A DNA stretch of 64,000 nucleotides from Brevundimonas naejangsanensis (GTDB lineage: Bacteria > Pseudomonadota > Alphaproteobacteria > Caulobacterales > Caulobacteraceae), in the NCBI RefSeq assembly GCF_003627995.1, contig NZ_CP032707.1, positions 2,718,501 to 2,782,500 of the forward strand, in the 5' to 3' direction. The translations under genes and the position numbers were made by a program. Numbering within the stretch: position 1 is the first letter of the stretch; every line of letters begins with the position of its first letter. A model generated the notes under the pieces. The model ran no database searches, was not told the DNA's origin, and saw only the letters and a list, made by a program, of their open reading frames with translations. Shown piece by piece: positions 48,303 to 56,480 of the stretch.

Positions 48303-49279
48303 GTCTCATCCTTCGTCTGGAAACGATCGCGATAGTCGCTCGGCCGGACGCCGAACCGGCGAGAAAAAACGCGCGCGAAGGCATCGTCGCTGCCGAAGCC
48401 GAAGTCTGCTGCGATGACGCTGATCGGCTCATGCCGCCTTTCCAGACGCGCCCTCGCCGCGTCCAGCCGCAGATCCTCGGCGTAACGGGCCGGCGACCGG
48501 CCGATCTGTTCCTTGAACCGGCGCGAAAACGTCCGGACGCTCATGGATGCCTTGGCCGCCAGCACCTCGACGCACTGATCCGCGCCGGGATTGGCCGCCA
48601 TCCAGGCGATCAGATCGGCGAAGCGGTCGCCGCTCCTCATCTGCATCGACAGGGGCTGGGAAAACTGCGCCTGCCCGCCCGGCCGCTTGAGGAAAACCAC
48701 CATCTCACGAGCCACATCCAGCGCAGCGGTCGGCCCGAAATCCTCCTCGGCGAGCGCCAGCGCCAAGTCGATCCCGGCCGTGATCCCCGCCGACGTGTAG
48801 ATTGGCCCGTCCTTGATGAAGATGGCGTCGGGGTCGACGTCCATCGAGGGGTATCGCTGCGCCAGGTCGGCGATGAAGCGCCAGTGCGTCGTCGCGCGAC
48901 GACCATCCAGCACACCGGCCGCCGCCAAGGCATAGGCCCCGGTGCAAACCGAAACGATGCGTCTGGCGCTTGAGGCCTGGGCCAGAACCCAGCTGCTTGC
49001 CGCCTTCAGCGTATCCGGCCTCCGTAGCCCGGAGCCTCCGGGAACAATGATGGTGTCGGCAGTCGCACGCTCCGAAAGGTCGGAATCCGCTTCGAAGACG
49101 ATCCCGGTCTCCGACGAGAAGCGGCGTCCATGGAGCCCGACCAGGCGGATGTCATACGCGGGATGACCCGCCACCCGTACGCTGGCGAGCGCTTCCAGGG
49201 GGCCGACGAGATCCAGCGCCTGCACCCCGTCGAACCCGAGGATTTGCACTGACAACTTTGGATGGACGGGCGAGCTCAT
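48299..49279 (-). CDS. GlxA-type AraC-family regulator with DJ-1/PfpI domain
   Basis: 326 residues. N-terminal DJ-1/PfpI-like amidotransferase fold with VSVCTGAYALAAAGVLDGRRATTHW, where the elbow Cys is in VCTGAY near residue 108. C-terminal AraC/XylS domain, ASMSVRTFSRRFKEQIGRSPARY and AADFGFGSDDAFARVFSRRFG, holds two helix-turn-helix motifs. Such regulators sense small nitrogen or amide-type ligands. It is upstream of and overlapping the M23-like gene, whose transcription it may also control. Start ATG 49279. Confidence 0.92.
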   Translation of the reverse strand: MSSPVHPKLSVQILGFDGVQALDLVGPLEALASVRVAGHPAYDIRLVGLHGRRFSSETGIVFEADSDLSERATADTIIVPGGSGLRRPDTLKAASSWVLAQASSARRIVSVCTGAYALAAAGVLDGRRATTHWRFIADLAQRYPSMDVDPDAIFIKDGPIYTSAGITAGIDLALALAEEDFGPTAALDVAREMVVFLKRPGGQAQFSQPLSMQMRSGDRFADLIAWMAANPGADQCVEVLAAKASMSVRTFSRRFKEQIGRSPARYAEDLRLDAARARLERRHEPISVIAADFGFGSDDAFARVFSRRFGVRPSDYRDRFQTKDET

Positions 49280-49368
49280 GCAGCAGAGCTAGCGCCGCCA
49301 TCGACTGGCGCAAACCCCAATCTTCCGACACTTTCGGCCATATCGCTAAACGCGATCTGGCCTGGGCT

Positions 49369-50211
49369 TTACGCGACGAAGCAGCTTCTCTCGATGAAGC
49401 TCCGGGCCGCGGCCGCGGCTTCGGAAGGGTTATGGCCGCCGTTGAACTCCAGCGCCGTGAAAGGGGCTTTCGCCGTTCGAAGGGCCTGGACCAGCGGCGC
49501 ATAGTGTTCGGCGAAGGGCGCTGCGGGGTCGCGGCGCCCGCCCGCGATGAAGATCGGATGCGCGGTTAGGTCCGACGCTCTCGCCGCCAGGCGGTGCCGG
49601 TCAGCGTCGGCGACGGCTTCCGCCATGAAGGCGTCCACCCCGCCCGGCCCGAACCGCGCGGCGGCGGGCTCGGCCGCGATGCCGTCGAGATCCGTCTTCC
49701 AGGCTGAGCGATACTCGGCGTCGATGGCCCAACGCGCGCCGATGACGCCCATGTCCGCGGGCACCAGCGCCACGACGCAGCCGATGCTGGGGTCCGAAGC
49801 CGCGGTCTGCAGCGCCACCCAGCCGCCGTAGCTGACGCCGAGGACTCCGATCCTAGCCGTATCCACGCGCTCGGCCTCCGCCCCCTTCAACCAGGCCACG
49901 GCCGCGGCGCCGTCCTCGCGCGAGTTGCGGACGCTTACCACGCCCCCCGAGCTTCCTGTCCCGCGATACTGGGGCAGAAGCACCGTGTAGCCGCCAGCCT
50001 GGAGCTCGGTGGCGATACGCGGAATGCCCGGCCCGGCCGGGAAGCCGTTGAACAGGATGATCGCCGGACGAGCGCCCTCTCCAACACCCTCCAGGACCCG
50101 AGCGGAAAGCGTTGCGTCGCCGGACCGGATCGACACCTCTCGGGCGGGCTGCTGGGCAAGGGCGCTCCCCGGGAGGCTCAGGAGGGCGGCGGCGATAATA
50201 TGCGATTTCAT
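49369..50211 (-). CDS. Secreted alpha/beta hydrolase
   Basis: 280 residues with signal peptide KSHIIAAALLSLPGSALAQ. Dienelactone-hydrolase/esterase-type fold: oxyanion region ILFNGFPAGPG, YRGTGSSGG, nucleophile elbow GVSYGGW with Ser near residue 126, acid in GGRRDPAAPF near 230 and His in FNGGHNPSE near 260. It probably hydrolyses an ester or short peptide bond in the periplasm. Separate from the GlxA gene (about 90 bp) and divergent from the ArsR gene (about 180 bp). Substrate unknown. Confidence 0.88.
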   Translation of the reverse strand: MKSHIIAAALLSLPGSALAQQPAREVSIRSGDATLSARVLEGVGEGARPAIILFNGFPAGPGIPRIATELQAGGYTVLLPQYRGTGSSGGVVSVRNSREDGAAAVAWLKGAEAERVDTARIGVLGVSYGGWVALQTAASDPSIGCVVALVPADMGVIGARWAIDAEYRSAWKTDLDGIAAEPAAARFGPGGVDAFMAEAVADADRHRLAARASDLTAHPIFIAGGRRDPAAPFAEHYAPLVQALRTAKAPFTALEFNGGHNPSEAAAAARSFIERSCFVA

Positions 50212-50358
50212 GATGGCGCCTTGCGTGAAAACCCGCTTCTGAAGCGGGCAAGCGCCACCGTGATAACGGCGCTCTGTCGGTGGCGCTGCTTAAGCTTCTG
50301 TCATGACAAAGTTTTCATATGAAACCCTCATTCAGCGCAAAACCAGCAACGCCTGGGG

Positions 50359-50386
50359 TTGACTCGTTTCGATAATTAGCTAATTG
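50359..50386 (+). promoter_or_regulatory. Promoter overlapping a perfect palindrome before the arsR-like gene
   Basis: TTGACT (50359-50364) and TAATTG (50381-50386) have a 16-bp spacing, and the 12-bp perfect palindrome AATTAGCTAATT (50374-50385) covers the -10 hexamer, 8 bases before the gene start at 50394. Binding there would shut the promoter, so autorepression is likely. Confidence 0.7.
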
Positions 50387-50393
50387 TCTTTCC

Positions 50394-50702
50394 ATGAACA
50401 CGGTTTTCAAAGCGATCGCGGATCCGACCCGCCGCCGGGTGCTTGAGTTGCTCCGGCAGGGTCCGATGACGGCCGGCGAACTGGCGGACCAGTTCGCCGT
50501 GTCCAAGCCGACCATGTCGGCGCACTTCAACGTGTTGCGTGAAGCGGGTCTGATCGACGCCTTCAAGCAGGGCAAGACGATCACCTACCGTCTGCAGCTC
50601 TCCGTGCTCGAAGACGCCCTGCTGACCTTCAGCCAGCTTGTCGGGATCGACCTCTCGGGATCGACCGCTGACACACAGCCCAAGAACGGATCCTCGAAAT
50701 GA
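50394..50702 (+). CDS. ArsR-family autorepressor, SdpR-like
   Basis: 102 residues: MNTVFKAIADPTRRRVLELL, helix-turn-helix ELADQFAVSKPTMSAHFNVLREAGLI (first 20 residues are the DNA-reading part), wing KQGKTITYRLQ. MNxVFKALxDPTRRxxLxLL is the SdpR-type autorepressor signature. No metal-binding Cys motif is present, so it senses through its partner or another ligand. ATGA overlap with the membrane protein gene that follows; in the Sdp system the regulator is tethered by a membrane protein (SdpI), a parallel that is only structural here. Confidence 0.92.
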   Translation: MNTVFKAIADPTRRRVLELLRQGPMTAGELADQFAVSKPTMSAHFNVLREAGLIDAFKQGKTITYRLQLSVLEDALLTFSQLVGIDLSGSTADTQPKNGSSK

Positions 50703-51118
50703 CCTTGCATAAGCCCGCGACCGCCATCGGCGTGGCCGTCGCCATTCTTGCGTCGGCCGCCTTCCTCAAGTTCGCGGGCCAAAGCGGCCTGATCGATGGT
50801 GATGCGGGGACACGCGCGGTCATGGCGGCCTCGGGGCTCGTCCTGGCCGCCATCGGCAACGGCGTGCCCAAACAGCTGAAGCGCGCCCGCTCCTCTCTGG
50901 CCGCCGAACGTCGCGTCCAGGCGGCGTTGCGCCGGGTGGGTTGGGCCGTGACGCTCGCCGGCGTCGTCATCGGCGCGCTCTGGGTGACGGCCCCCGAATC
51001 CTGGGCGCGACCTCTGTCCCTGACGGTCCTCGGCGCCGCCTTCCTTGTCGCCGTCCAGGCCATTCTCGCCTGCAAGGCGTCGGTTCCCGATGCGTCCGAC
51101 GCGCCCGCCGGGCGCTGA
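50699..51118 (+). CDS. Membrane protein coupled to the ArsR regulator
   Basis: 139 residues, four hydrophobic helices: TAIGVAVAILASAAFLKF, VMAASGLVLAAIGNG, VGWAVTLAGVVIGALWV and LSLTVLGAAFLVAVQAIL, and basic loops (KQLKRARSS). It has no SdpI family sequence but the operon position, TGA/ATG overlap and topology suit a regulator-sequestering or immunity-like membrane partner. Function unknown. Confidence 0.75.
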   Translation: MTLHKPATAIGVAVAILASAAFLKFAGQSGLIDGDAGTRAVMAASGLVLAAIGNGVPKQLKRARSSLAAERRVQAALRRVGWAVTLAGVVIGALWVTAPESWARPLSLTVLGAAFLVAVQAILACKASVPDASDAPAGR

Positions 51119-51204
51119 CGCCAAGCCTTTCGTCTTCTGACTTCACCAGCCTTACGCCGCGCGGCTTGCCCGCGTGCGATCCCTCACGCCTGAAGGAACG
51201 CCTG

Positions 51205-52107
51205 ATGCCGCCTTTCTCCCGCCTGCGCCTCCTGGCCCTGGCCGTCGCCGTCGGCCTTTCAGTTGCGCCGCTGCCGGCCAGCGCCCAGCCCACTGCACCC
51301 GCCCCCGCCCTCTGGGTCGTGCGGGACCATGACTCCACGATCTATCTCTTCGGAACGATCCACTTCGTAAAACCGGAGCAGGCGTGGCGCAGCGAACCTG
51401 TCGATGCAGCTTTCACAACCTCGACCCGGCTGATCCTGGAAGTCGCTGATCCAGAGGACCAGGCGGCCGTGGCGCCCCTGATCCCACGCTACGGACTGAC
51501 GCCCGACCGGCCGCTGTCCAGCCTGCTGTCGTCGGAAGAGCTGCAACGCCTCGACGCCGCCGCCGCCGCCATCGGCGGCAGCGCGGCGCAGATGGACATC
51601 ATGCGGCCGTGGCTGGCGGGCGTCATGCTGTCCTCGGCGGGTCTGGTGCGCAACGGCTATGCGCCGGGCGCCGGCGTCGACGTCCTCTTGCGCGCCCAAG
51701 CCAGGGCGGACGCCAAGCCGATCGAAGGACTGGAGACCCCGGAACAACAGGTGCGGATGCTGGCGGGCTTCCCCGAGGAAGGTCAGATCGCCTTCCTGAA
51801 AAAGACGCTCGATGATTTCCATAAGCCGCCGGTCGAGCTGGATCGGCTGGCGCACGCCTGGGCGGCCGGGGACGTGGACGCTATCGCCGACATCACCCTG
51901 AAGCCGATGCGCGAGGGCAATGAGCGCCTCTACCAGATACTGATCGTAGAGAGAAATCAGCGCTGGGCCCGCCAGATCGCGGACCTTCTGGATGGCAGCG
52001 GAACCGTCTTCGTCGCCGTCGGCGCGCTCCACCTAGCGGGGGAAGATAGCGTACAGGCCATCCTGCGGGAGGGCGGAATCGACATCAAGCGTCTTCCCGG
52101 TTCGTGA
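51205..52107 (+). CDS. TraB/GumN family exported protein
   Basis: 300 residues with signal peptide (RLRLLALAVAVGLSVAPLPASA). TraB/GumN fold: the HD-type motif YLFGTIHFVKPEQAW near residue 45 and the GALHLAGEDSVQAILREGG block near the end, conserved Gly/His residues of the putative metallo-hydrolase core. Family function is unclear; plant and bacterial members bind metal and may be proteases (Tiki-like). Start 51205 with AAGGAA upstream. Confidence 0.85.
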   Translation: MPPFSRLRLLALAVAVGLSVAPLPASAQPTAPAPALWVVRDHDSTIYLFGTIHFVKPEQAWRSEPVDAAFTTSTRLILEVADPEDQAAVAPLIPRYGLTPDRPLSSLLSSEELQRLDAAAAAIGGSAAQMDIMRPWLAGVMLSSAGLVRNGYAPGAGVDVLLRAQARADAKPIEGLETPEQQVRMLAGFPEEGQIAFLKKTLDDFHKPPVELDRLAHAWAAGDVDAIADITLKPMREGNERLYQILIVERNQRWARQIADLLDGSGTVFVAVGALHLAGEDSVQAILREGGIDIKRLPGS

Positions 52108-52246
52108 AGGGTCGGCACGCGCCGCTGCGAGTCGGACCCGTGGACGTCGGGCGCCCGAATTGAGGCCGATGCGTTGGCGCCAACGGTCTGAAAGCGGACC
52201 TTCAAACGCCAACGGCCGCACCCGCCCCTTGCGGACCATCGCTGGC

Positions 52247-52549
52247 CTAGATCAGTCGCCAGCCATGGAGTTGGCCGGGTCCCAATGAGATGAGAACCAC
52301 GTCACCGATCAAGCTGACTTCCGATTGCCGCCCATCCCTCCTAAGGACGTCTAGCTCGTGTTCGTTCGCTAGACGCACACGCCGCCCGCCATGAGGCAAA
52401 AGGCCAACGACATGAGCAGTCATCGTAATGGGGTTCTGCCCTACGGGCGTATTCTTCGCTGTAATCTCGTGTAGCTTAACATGGGACACGGCCTGATACT
52501 CCTGCCGGTCCAAACGATCGACTGTGCAGATATGGGCATGCGCTGCCAT
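52247..52549 (-). CDS. Small hypothetical protein
   Basis: 100 residues: MAAHAHICTVDRLDRQEYQA then VSHVKLHEITAKNTPVGQN and a beta-rich end (VVLISLGPGQLHG). No domain recognised; the alternating polar/hydrophobic pattern suggests a small beta barrel, as in translation-factor-like or PilZ-like folds, without proof. The start has no clear ribosome site, so it could begin later. Lower GC than its neighbours. Low confidence as a gene. Confidence 0.4.
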   Translation of the reverse strand: MAAHAHICTVDRLDRQEYQAVSHVKLHEITAKNTPVGQNPITMTAHVVGLLPHGGRRVRLANEHELDVLRRDGRQSEVSLIGDVVLISLGPGQLHGWRLI

Positions 52550-52800
52550 TTCCCAGCGCAGCAGCAGATTACTCGGCAGCGCCGTCCGTTAATCGATGAA
52601 GTAAAGAAGCGATTTGAAGCCAGGCAGAGCTAGACGAAAGGTCAGCCTGACGCATGGCCAACCTTCCATTGGGAGCGCTCCTGTTGCTTTTCATTCTACG
52701 CCAAAAACGGCTCTTCTTCGCCAAGGCGGACTCTGGCTGATCGCCAGAAAGCCGACATTCACGTCTTCATGCGAACATCCACTTTCGGTGAGCATTTCCA

Positions 52801-53040
52801 TCATGCGTCGACTTCATCGTCCGCATCTAAATCTGCGAACACGACACGCATCTCTGTTCGCAACTCTTCCTGGGTCTGATGAACCCATTTCCATATTGCA
52901 CGAACGGCTTTTCCAGCCGTGACGGCTTCTGGCGAGAGCAATCGCTCCATCACATCCGTCAAAGCCTGGTTGCGACCCATGAGGACCCCTGCCCGATAGA
53001 TGGGATCATCACAGGCGCCAAAGTCCTCATCCTGGTCCAT
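52801..53040 (-). CDS. Small hypothetical protein, helical
   Basis: 79 residues: MDQDEDFGACDDPIYRAGVL, then a long amphipathic helix (NQALTDVMERLLSPEAVTAG, WKWVHQTQEELRTEMRVVFAD) and an acidic end. GGGGAGG precedes ATG 53040 by seven bases, a good start signal. No family recognised; the size and acidity suit an antitoxin or small adaptor, but no toxin gene is adjacent. Confidence 0.6.
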   Translation of the reverse strand: MDQDEDFGACDDPIYRAGVLMGRNQALTDVMERLLSPEAVTAGKAVRAIWKWVHQTQEELRTEMRVVFADLDADDEVDA

Positions 53041-53161
53041 GCGCGCCCTCCCCTGGGCGTGAAGAAAACGACAAACTCAGACGGCGCCCGCTTGGCCAGA
53101 CTGTGCGGCGCGCAACCACCGCGCCCCAAACTCCGCCATGGGCTGTCGACGAGATCACCCG

Positions 53162-53950
53162 TTAGCGCGCCCGGGTGCACCGCGTCGTATAGGGATCGAC
53201 GATATGGACCCCGTCCGCCCGGCGGTTCTCCTCGATATGGAAGACGACGGCTGGCTCGCCGGACCGATCAGGCTCCAACGTGCCCACCGCCCCCGCCCAG
53301 GCGCCGGACGTCAGCCGTATCTTGTCGCCTGTGCGCGTAAAACGGCCTCCGCCCGAGGCAGTTCGATAGGTCCCGGCCGGATCAAGCGTCAGGGAGGCCA
53401 TGTTGCTGTAGGCCAGGCTGTACTGAGTGGTCTCGCCCATGCCCACGCCGATGCGGCGGTCTTGATAGGCGCATGTCAGCCGGGCTGCTGGAAGGACGCC
53501 CGAACGAGCGGCGGCAGGAGCGGCGGATGCAGCGGCGCTCTGGACCCGGCCGCTCATGGCCCCGTTGCTCAGGCCCTTTCCTGGAATGAAAGTCTCGAAC
53601 GTGCCGCGGATGGAGGCCGTGTCGCATGGCCCGCCAAGGTCAGCGCGCGCGCGGCCGCTCTCGGCGCGAAAATAGCATTTGCCGTTCTCAAGAAAGCTAC
53701 GCGCGGGGATCAACGGCGCCTCGACTGTCTGGCCGTCGAGGGTCAGGCGTAAGGTTCCGCGGAAATTGCCGCCTGTCAGGACGGCGCTGATCCTGAACTC
53801 GCCTTGGCCACCGTCATTATCACGCATCTCGCCCGCGAGGGTCATGGCGCCGCTGTTCGGTCCCAGCGGCCGTCCCGCCTGGGCCTGGACGGCGCCGCTC
53901 GTAAAAAGCAGGACGACGGTCGCCGCCGCAGGGAAGGTAGTTCGCAGCAT
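53162..53950 (-). CDS. Exported protein of unknown function
   Basis: 262 residues with signal peptide (TFPAAATVVLLFTSGAVQAQ). Two beta-rich halves around an Ala/Ser-rich linker (residues about 135-150). The first half has GEFRISAVLTGGNFRGTLRL; the second TCAYQDRRIGVGMGETTQYS and PAVVFHIEENRR. No known fold is assigned. GGAG lies 6 bases before ATG 53950. It is downstream of, and on the same strand as, the ricin-fold and DUF3592 genes and may share their transcript. Confidence 0.75.
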   Translation of the reverse strand: MLRTTFPAAATVVLLFTSGAVQAQAGRPLGPNSGAMTLAGEMRDNDGGQGEFRISAVLTGGNFRGTLRLTLDGQTVEAPLIPARSFLENGKCYFRAESGRARADLGGPCDTASIRGTFETFIPGKGLSNGAMSGRVQSAAASAAPAAARSGVLPAARLTCAYQDRRIGVGMGETTQYSLAYSNMASLTLDPAGTYRTASGGGRFTRTGDKIRLTSGAWAGAVGTLEPDRSGEPAVVFHIEENRRADGVHIVDPYTTRCTRAR

Positions 53951-54005
53951 GGCCGTCTCCTCGCCACATCAAGATTAGTCGGTAGGGCCTGGTCGCGGTC
54001 ATGGC

Positions 54006-54458
54006 TCACAACAAGTCCAGGCCAATGAAGACGAAGAGGCCTCCGACCAGGGTCAGCACAACCGGCGTCACGAAATTGGGCCGGGCGCTCTCCAGCGCGC
54101 TCTCCTGAGGCTTGCGCGGATTGTAGAGGACGGCGACATCCCGGCCGACAGGATAACGTTCGGCCAGGGCCTCGGCGGCCTCGCGTGATTCAAATCGCGA
54201 CGAGACGCCGAAGCTGATGCGGTCCCCCGTCAGGGCGCGACCGTCAACTTCATAGACGTAGGTCGGGCGGATGTAGAAGATGTCCTGCGCCCGATTGTCC
54301 GCGTCGGTCTCGACCTTATGGATCAGGTCGCTGGCGGTTATGCGCCCCTTGGCCTGGGGCCAGGCGCGGGCGCCGTCGGCCTTGCGGCGGGTGCGCAGAT
54401 TGACGGTCCAGGCCGCGACGATGATCGCCAGGCCGATGAGTATGACCAGAGCGCCCAT
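54006..54458 (-). CDS. DUF3592 membrane protein
   Basis: 150 residues: one N-terminal helix (LVILIGLAIIVAAWTVNL), a soluble beta domain with AWPQAKGRITASDL, YIRPTYVYEVDGRALTGDRI and VAVLYNPRKPQES, and a C-terminal helix FVTPVVLTLVGGLFVFIGL. WP..xGxI and the YNPxxPxxS motif define DUF3592. It starts 10 bp after the ricin-fold gene stop, same strand. Function unknown. Confidence 0.85.
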   Translation of the reverse strand: MGALVILIGLAIIVAAWTVNLRTRRKADGARAWPQAKGRITASDLIHKVETDADNRAQDIFYIRPTYVYEVDGRALTGDRISFGVSSRFESREAAEALAERYPVGRDVAVLYNPRKPQESALESARPNFVTPVVLTLVGGLFVFIGLDLL

Positions 54459-54468
54459 TTGGCGGGCC

Positions 54469-55125
54469 CTAGTTCAGGCCGCCGGCGGCCACCACGCCGG
54501 CGACCGGCATGATGACATTGCCGCCGCCGGCCGCCACGACGTTGGCGCCGCCAGCCGCGACGACGTTGTTCCCGCCCGCGGCAACCACGCCCGACCGGCT
54601 GATCGATACGCCGGGACGTGCTGATCGCGCCGCTTCGGCCCCTTGAGCATTAAGCATGCCTTGCGAGGCGGCCTGCACGGCGCTCATGTAGCGCGCCAGG
54701 CCCCAACGCTGGTTGGCGGCTCCCGAGCAGGTCCAGGCGATGATGCGCGCGCCCTGGCCGCCGCCTCGCTCGACATCGGCGCACCAGCCCTCTTCGTTAC
54801 GCAGAGCGCCCGAGCTGGTCAGCGTCCACATCTGGCTGCGGCCGCCGGAGCAACTCGTGGCGACGAGGCCCGAGCCGGCCTGTCCGCTGGTGGCCAGGCA
54901 GCGACCGCCGACCATCAACTGACCGTAGGTCCCGCTGCGGAAGGTGAAGTTCTGGTTCGAACCGCCGTGGCAGCCCCACAGGATCGCCTCTGTTCCATTA
55001 CGCATGTCCAGGCACTGGCCCGCGCGAAAACCGCTGGCGACGACCTCGGCCTGAACGGGCGTCGCCCCCGCCAGAACAGCTGCGGCGCCGCATGCCAGAA
55101 CGCCCGCGAGTGCAAATCTCATCAT
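54469..55125 (-). CDS. Secreted ricin-B-type lectin-like protein with NVVAAGG repeat tail
   Basis: 218 residues. Signal peptide RFALAGVLACGAAAVLAGATPVQA. A beta-trefoil domain follows with the ricin-B QxW-type lobes NQNFTF, SQMWTL and NQRWGL (near residues 55, 95 and 135), and Cys pairs in GQCLDM and GWCADV. The C-terminal 40 residues are a low-complexity repeat, VVAAGGNN VVAAGGAN VVAAGGGN ... VVAAGGLN. Ricin-B folds bind carbohydrates. Strong ribosome site GGAGGG before ATG 55125. Divergent from the LytS kinase gene by about 220 bp. Confidence 0.85.
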   Translation of the reverse strand: MMRFALAGVLACGAAAVLAGATPVQAEVVASGFRAGQCLDMRNGTEAILWGCHGGSNQNFTFRSGTYGQLMVGGRCLATSGQAGSGLVATSCSGGRSQMWTLTSSGALRNEEGWCADVERGGGQGARIIAWTCSGAANQRWGLARYMSAVQAASQGMLNAQGAEAARSARPGVSISRSGVVAAGGNNVVAAGGANVVAAGGGNVIMPVAGVVAAGGLN

Positions 55126-55347
55126 GCCCTACCCTCCATGCCGGTCGCGCCGCCCACGGCGCTCGATACGGCCACGCCATCAGTTGGGCCCGGCTCCGTC
55201 CGGTCAACGACGGCGCCGCCGACGGGCGCGCGCCTGCGACGGCCCGACCGACGACGCGACGAATGAGCCGCATTTCACGACGAAGATGACTTGGGGCGTT
55301 CGCCGAACACAGGCATCCTTGGCTCTCCCATCGATCAGGAGCCTTCG

Positions 55348-56451
55348 ATGTCGCCGTCCAGCCGCCAGATTCGCGAGGCCCTGCACGGTCTGAGGCTCTC
55401 CGTCGTGGTCTGGGGTTTCGGCTATCTGCTGGTCGCCCTGGCCATGAGCGTCCAGGGGCGGGCGAGCTTCCCCCTGGCCCTGCTCTCGCAACTGCCCCTT
55501 TTCCTCGCGGGCATCACCGTCGCCGTGCTGGTGCACCGCGTCTTCGTCTGGGGGCGAGGCTGCCGCGTCGCCGTGCGCTGGGCGAGCATGACGGCGGCGC
55601 TGCTTTGCGCCACCGTCGCCATCACCGCCGTGGACCTAGGCTATCATTATTGGCTTGGTCAGACGATCGTCCCGGCGTGGCGCGAATGGGCCAGCCTCTT
55701 CGTTCCGCCGCGCGTCTTCTCGGTGGCGCTGCTCTATCTGTGGACCCTGTGCCTCAGCTCGACCCTGTTCTGGACCACGGACATCAACGAGGCGGCCCGG
55801 CGACAGGAAGCCCGCGCCATCGAGGCGGAGAGCGCCGCCCACCGCGCGGAAGCGGCGGCCCTGCGGCTGCAGTTGAACCCGCACTTCCTGTTCAACACCC
55901 TGAACGCCATAGCCAGTCTGGTGGTCACTCGACGCAACAAGGACGCGGAGGAGATGATCAATCGCCTGGCCGACTTCCTGCGCGCCTCACTGGCTTCCGA
56001 GCCGGACGGCCTGGTGCGTCTGACCGAGGAGATCGCCACCGTCGAAGCCTATCTACAGATTGAAAGCGTTCGCTTCGGCGATCGAATGAGCGTCAGGATC
56101 GACCTGCCCGAGGCGTTGGCGGAGTCTCTGGTGCCGAACTTCATCCTCCAGCCCCTCGTCGAGAACGCGGTCAAGCACGGCGTGGCCGGCAACGCCGGCG
56201 CCACGGCCATCCATGTGGTGGCGCAGCAAGAGGGCCAGTCGCTGTCCGTCCGGGTGATGAACCAGTCGGACGGCCCGCGCCGTCGGTCACGGCCGCGAGC
56301 CGAACCCCGGCCGCGTAGCGGCATCGGCCTGGCCAACATCCGCCAGCGGCTCGAGATCCTCTACGGCGCCGCTGGCGCGCTGATGACGGAAGCTGGACCA
56401 CGGACCCACGTAGCGACCGTCCTCCTGCCGTTGATCCGCCAGGAAATCTGA
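55348..56451 (+). CDS. LytS/YehU-type sensor histidine kinase
   Basis: 367 residues. Four hydrophobic segments (residues 15-160), a short linker helix, then the HisKA_7TM/LytS-type His-kinase domain with phospho-His in LNPHFLFNTLNAIASLV near residue 180 and ATP-binding NFILQPLVENAVKHGV and GIGLANIRQRLEILYG. Start ATG 55348 with GGAG nine bases upstream. Pairs with the downstream LytTR regulator, 30 bp away. Input ligand unknown; in this family the membrane bundle often senses a small molecule or membrane state. Confidence 0.93.
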   Translation: MSPSSRQIREALHGLRLSVVVWGFGYLLVALAMSVQGRASFPLALLSQLPLFLAGITVAVLVHRVFVWGRGCRVAVRWASMTAALLCATVAITAVDLGYHYWLGQTIVPAWREWASLFVPPRVFSVALLYLWTLCLSSTLFWTTDINEAARRQEARAIEAESAAHRAEAAALRLQLNPHFLFNTLNAIASLVVTRRNKDAEEMINRLADFLRASLASEPDGLVRLTEEIATVEAYLQIESVRFGDRMSVRIDLPEALAESLVPNFILQPLVENAVKHGVAGNAGATAIHVVAQQEGQSLSVRVMNQSDGPRRRSRPRAEPRPRSGIGLANIRQRLEILYGAAGALMTEAGPRTHVATVLLPLIRQEI

Positions 56452-56480
56452 TCGACCATTCCAGAAGGGGGGGCTTGAAC

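Noticed and set aside
52614..52922. 102-codon plus-strand ORF
   Set aside because: No ribosome site, no domain, and it overlaps the better-supported minus-strand ORF at 52801-53040.
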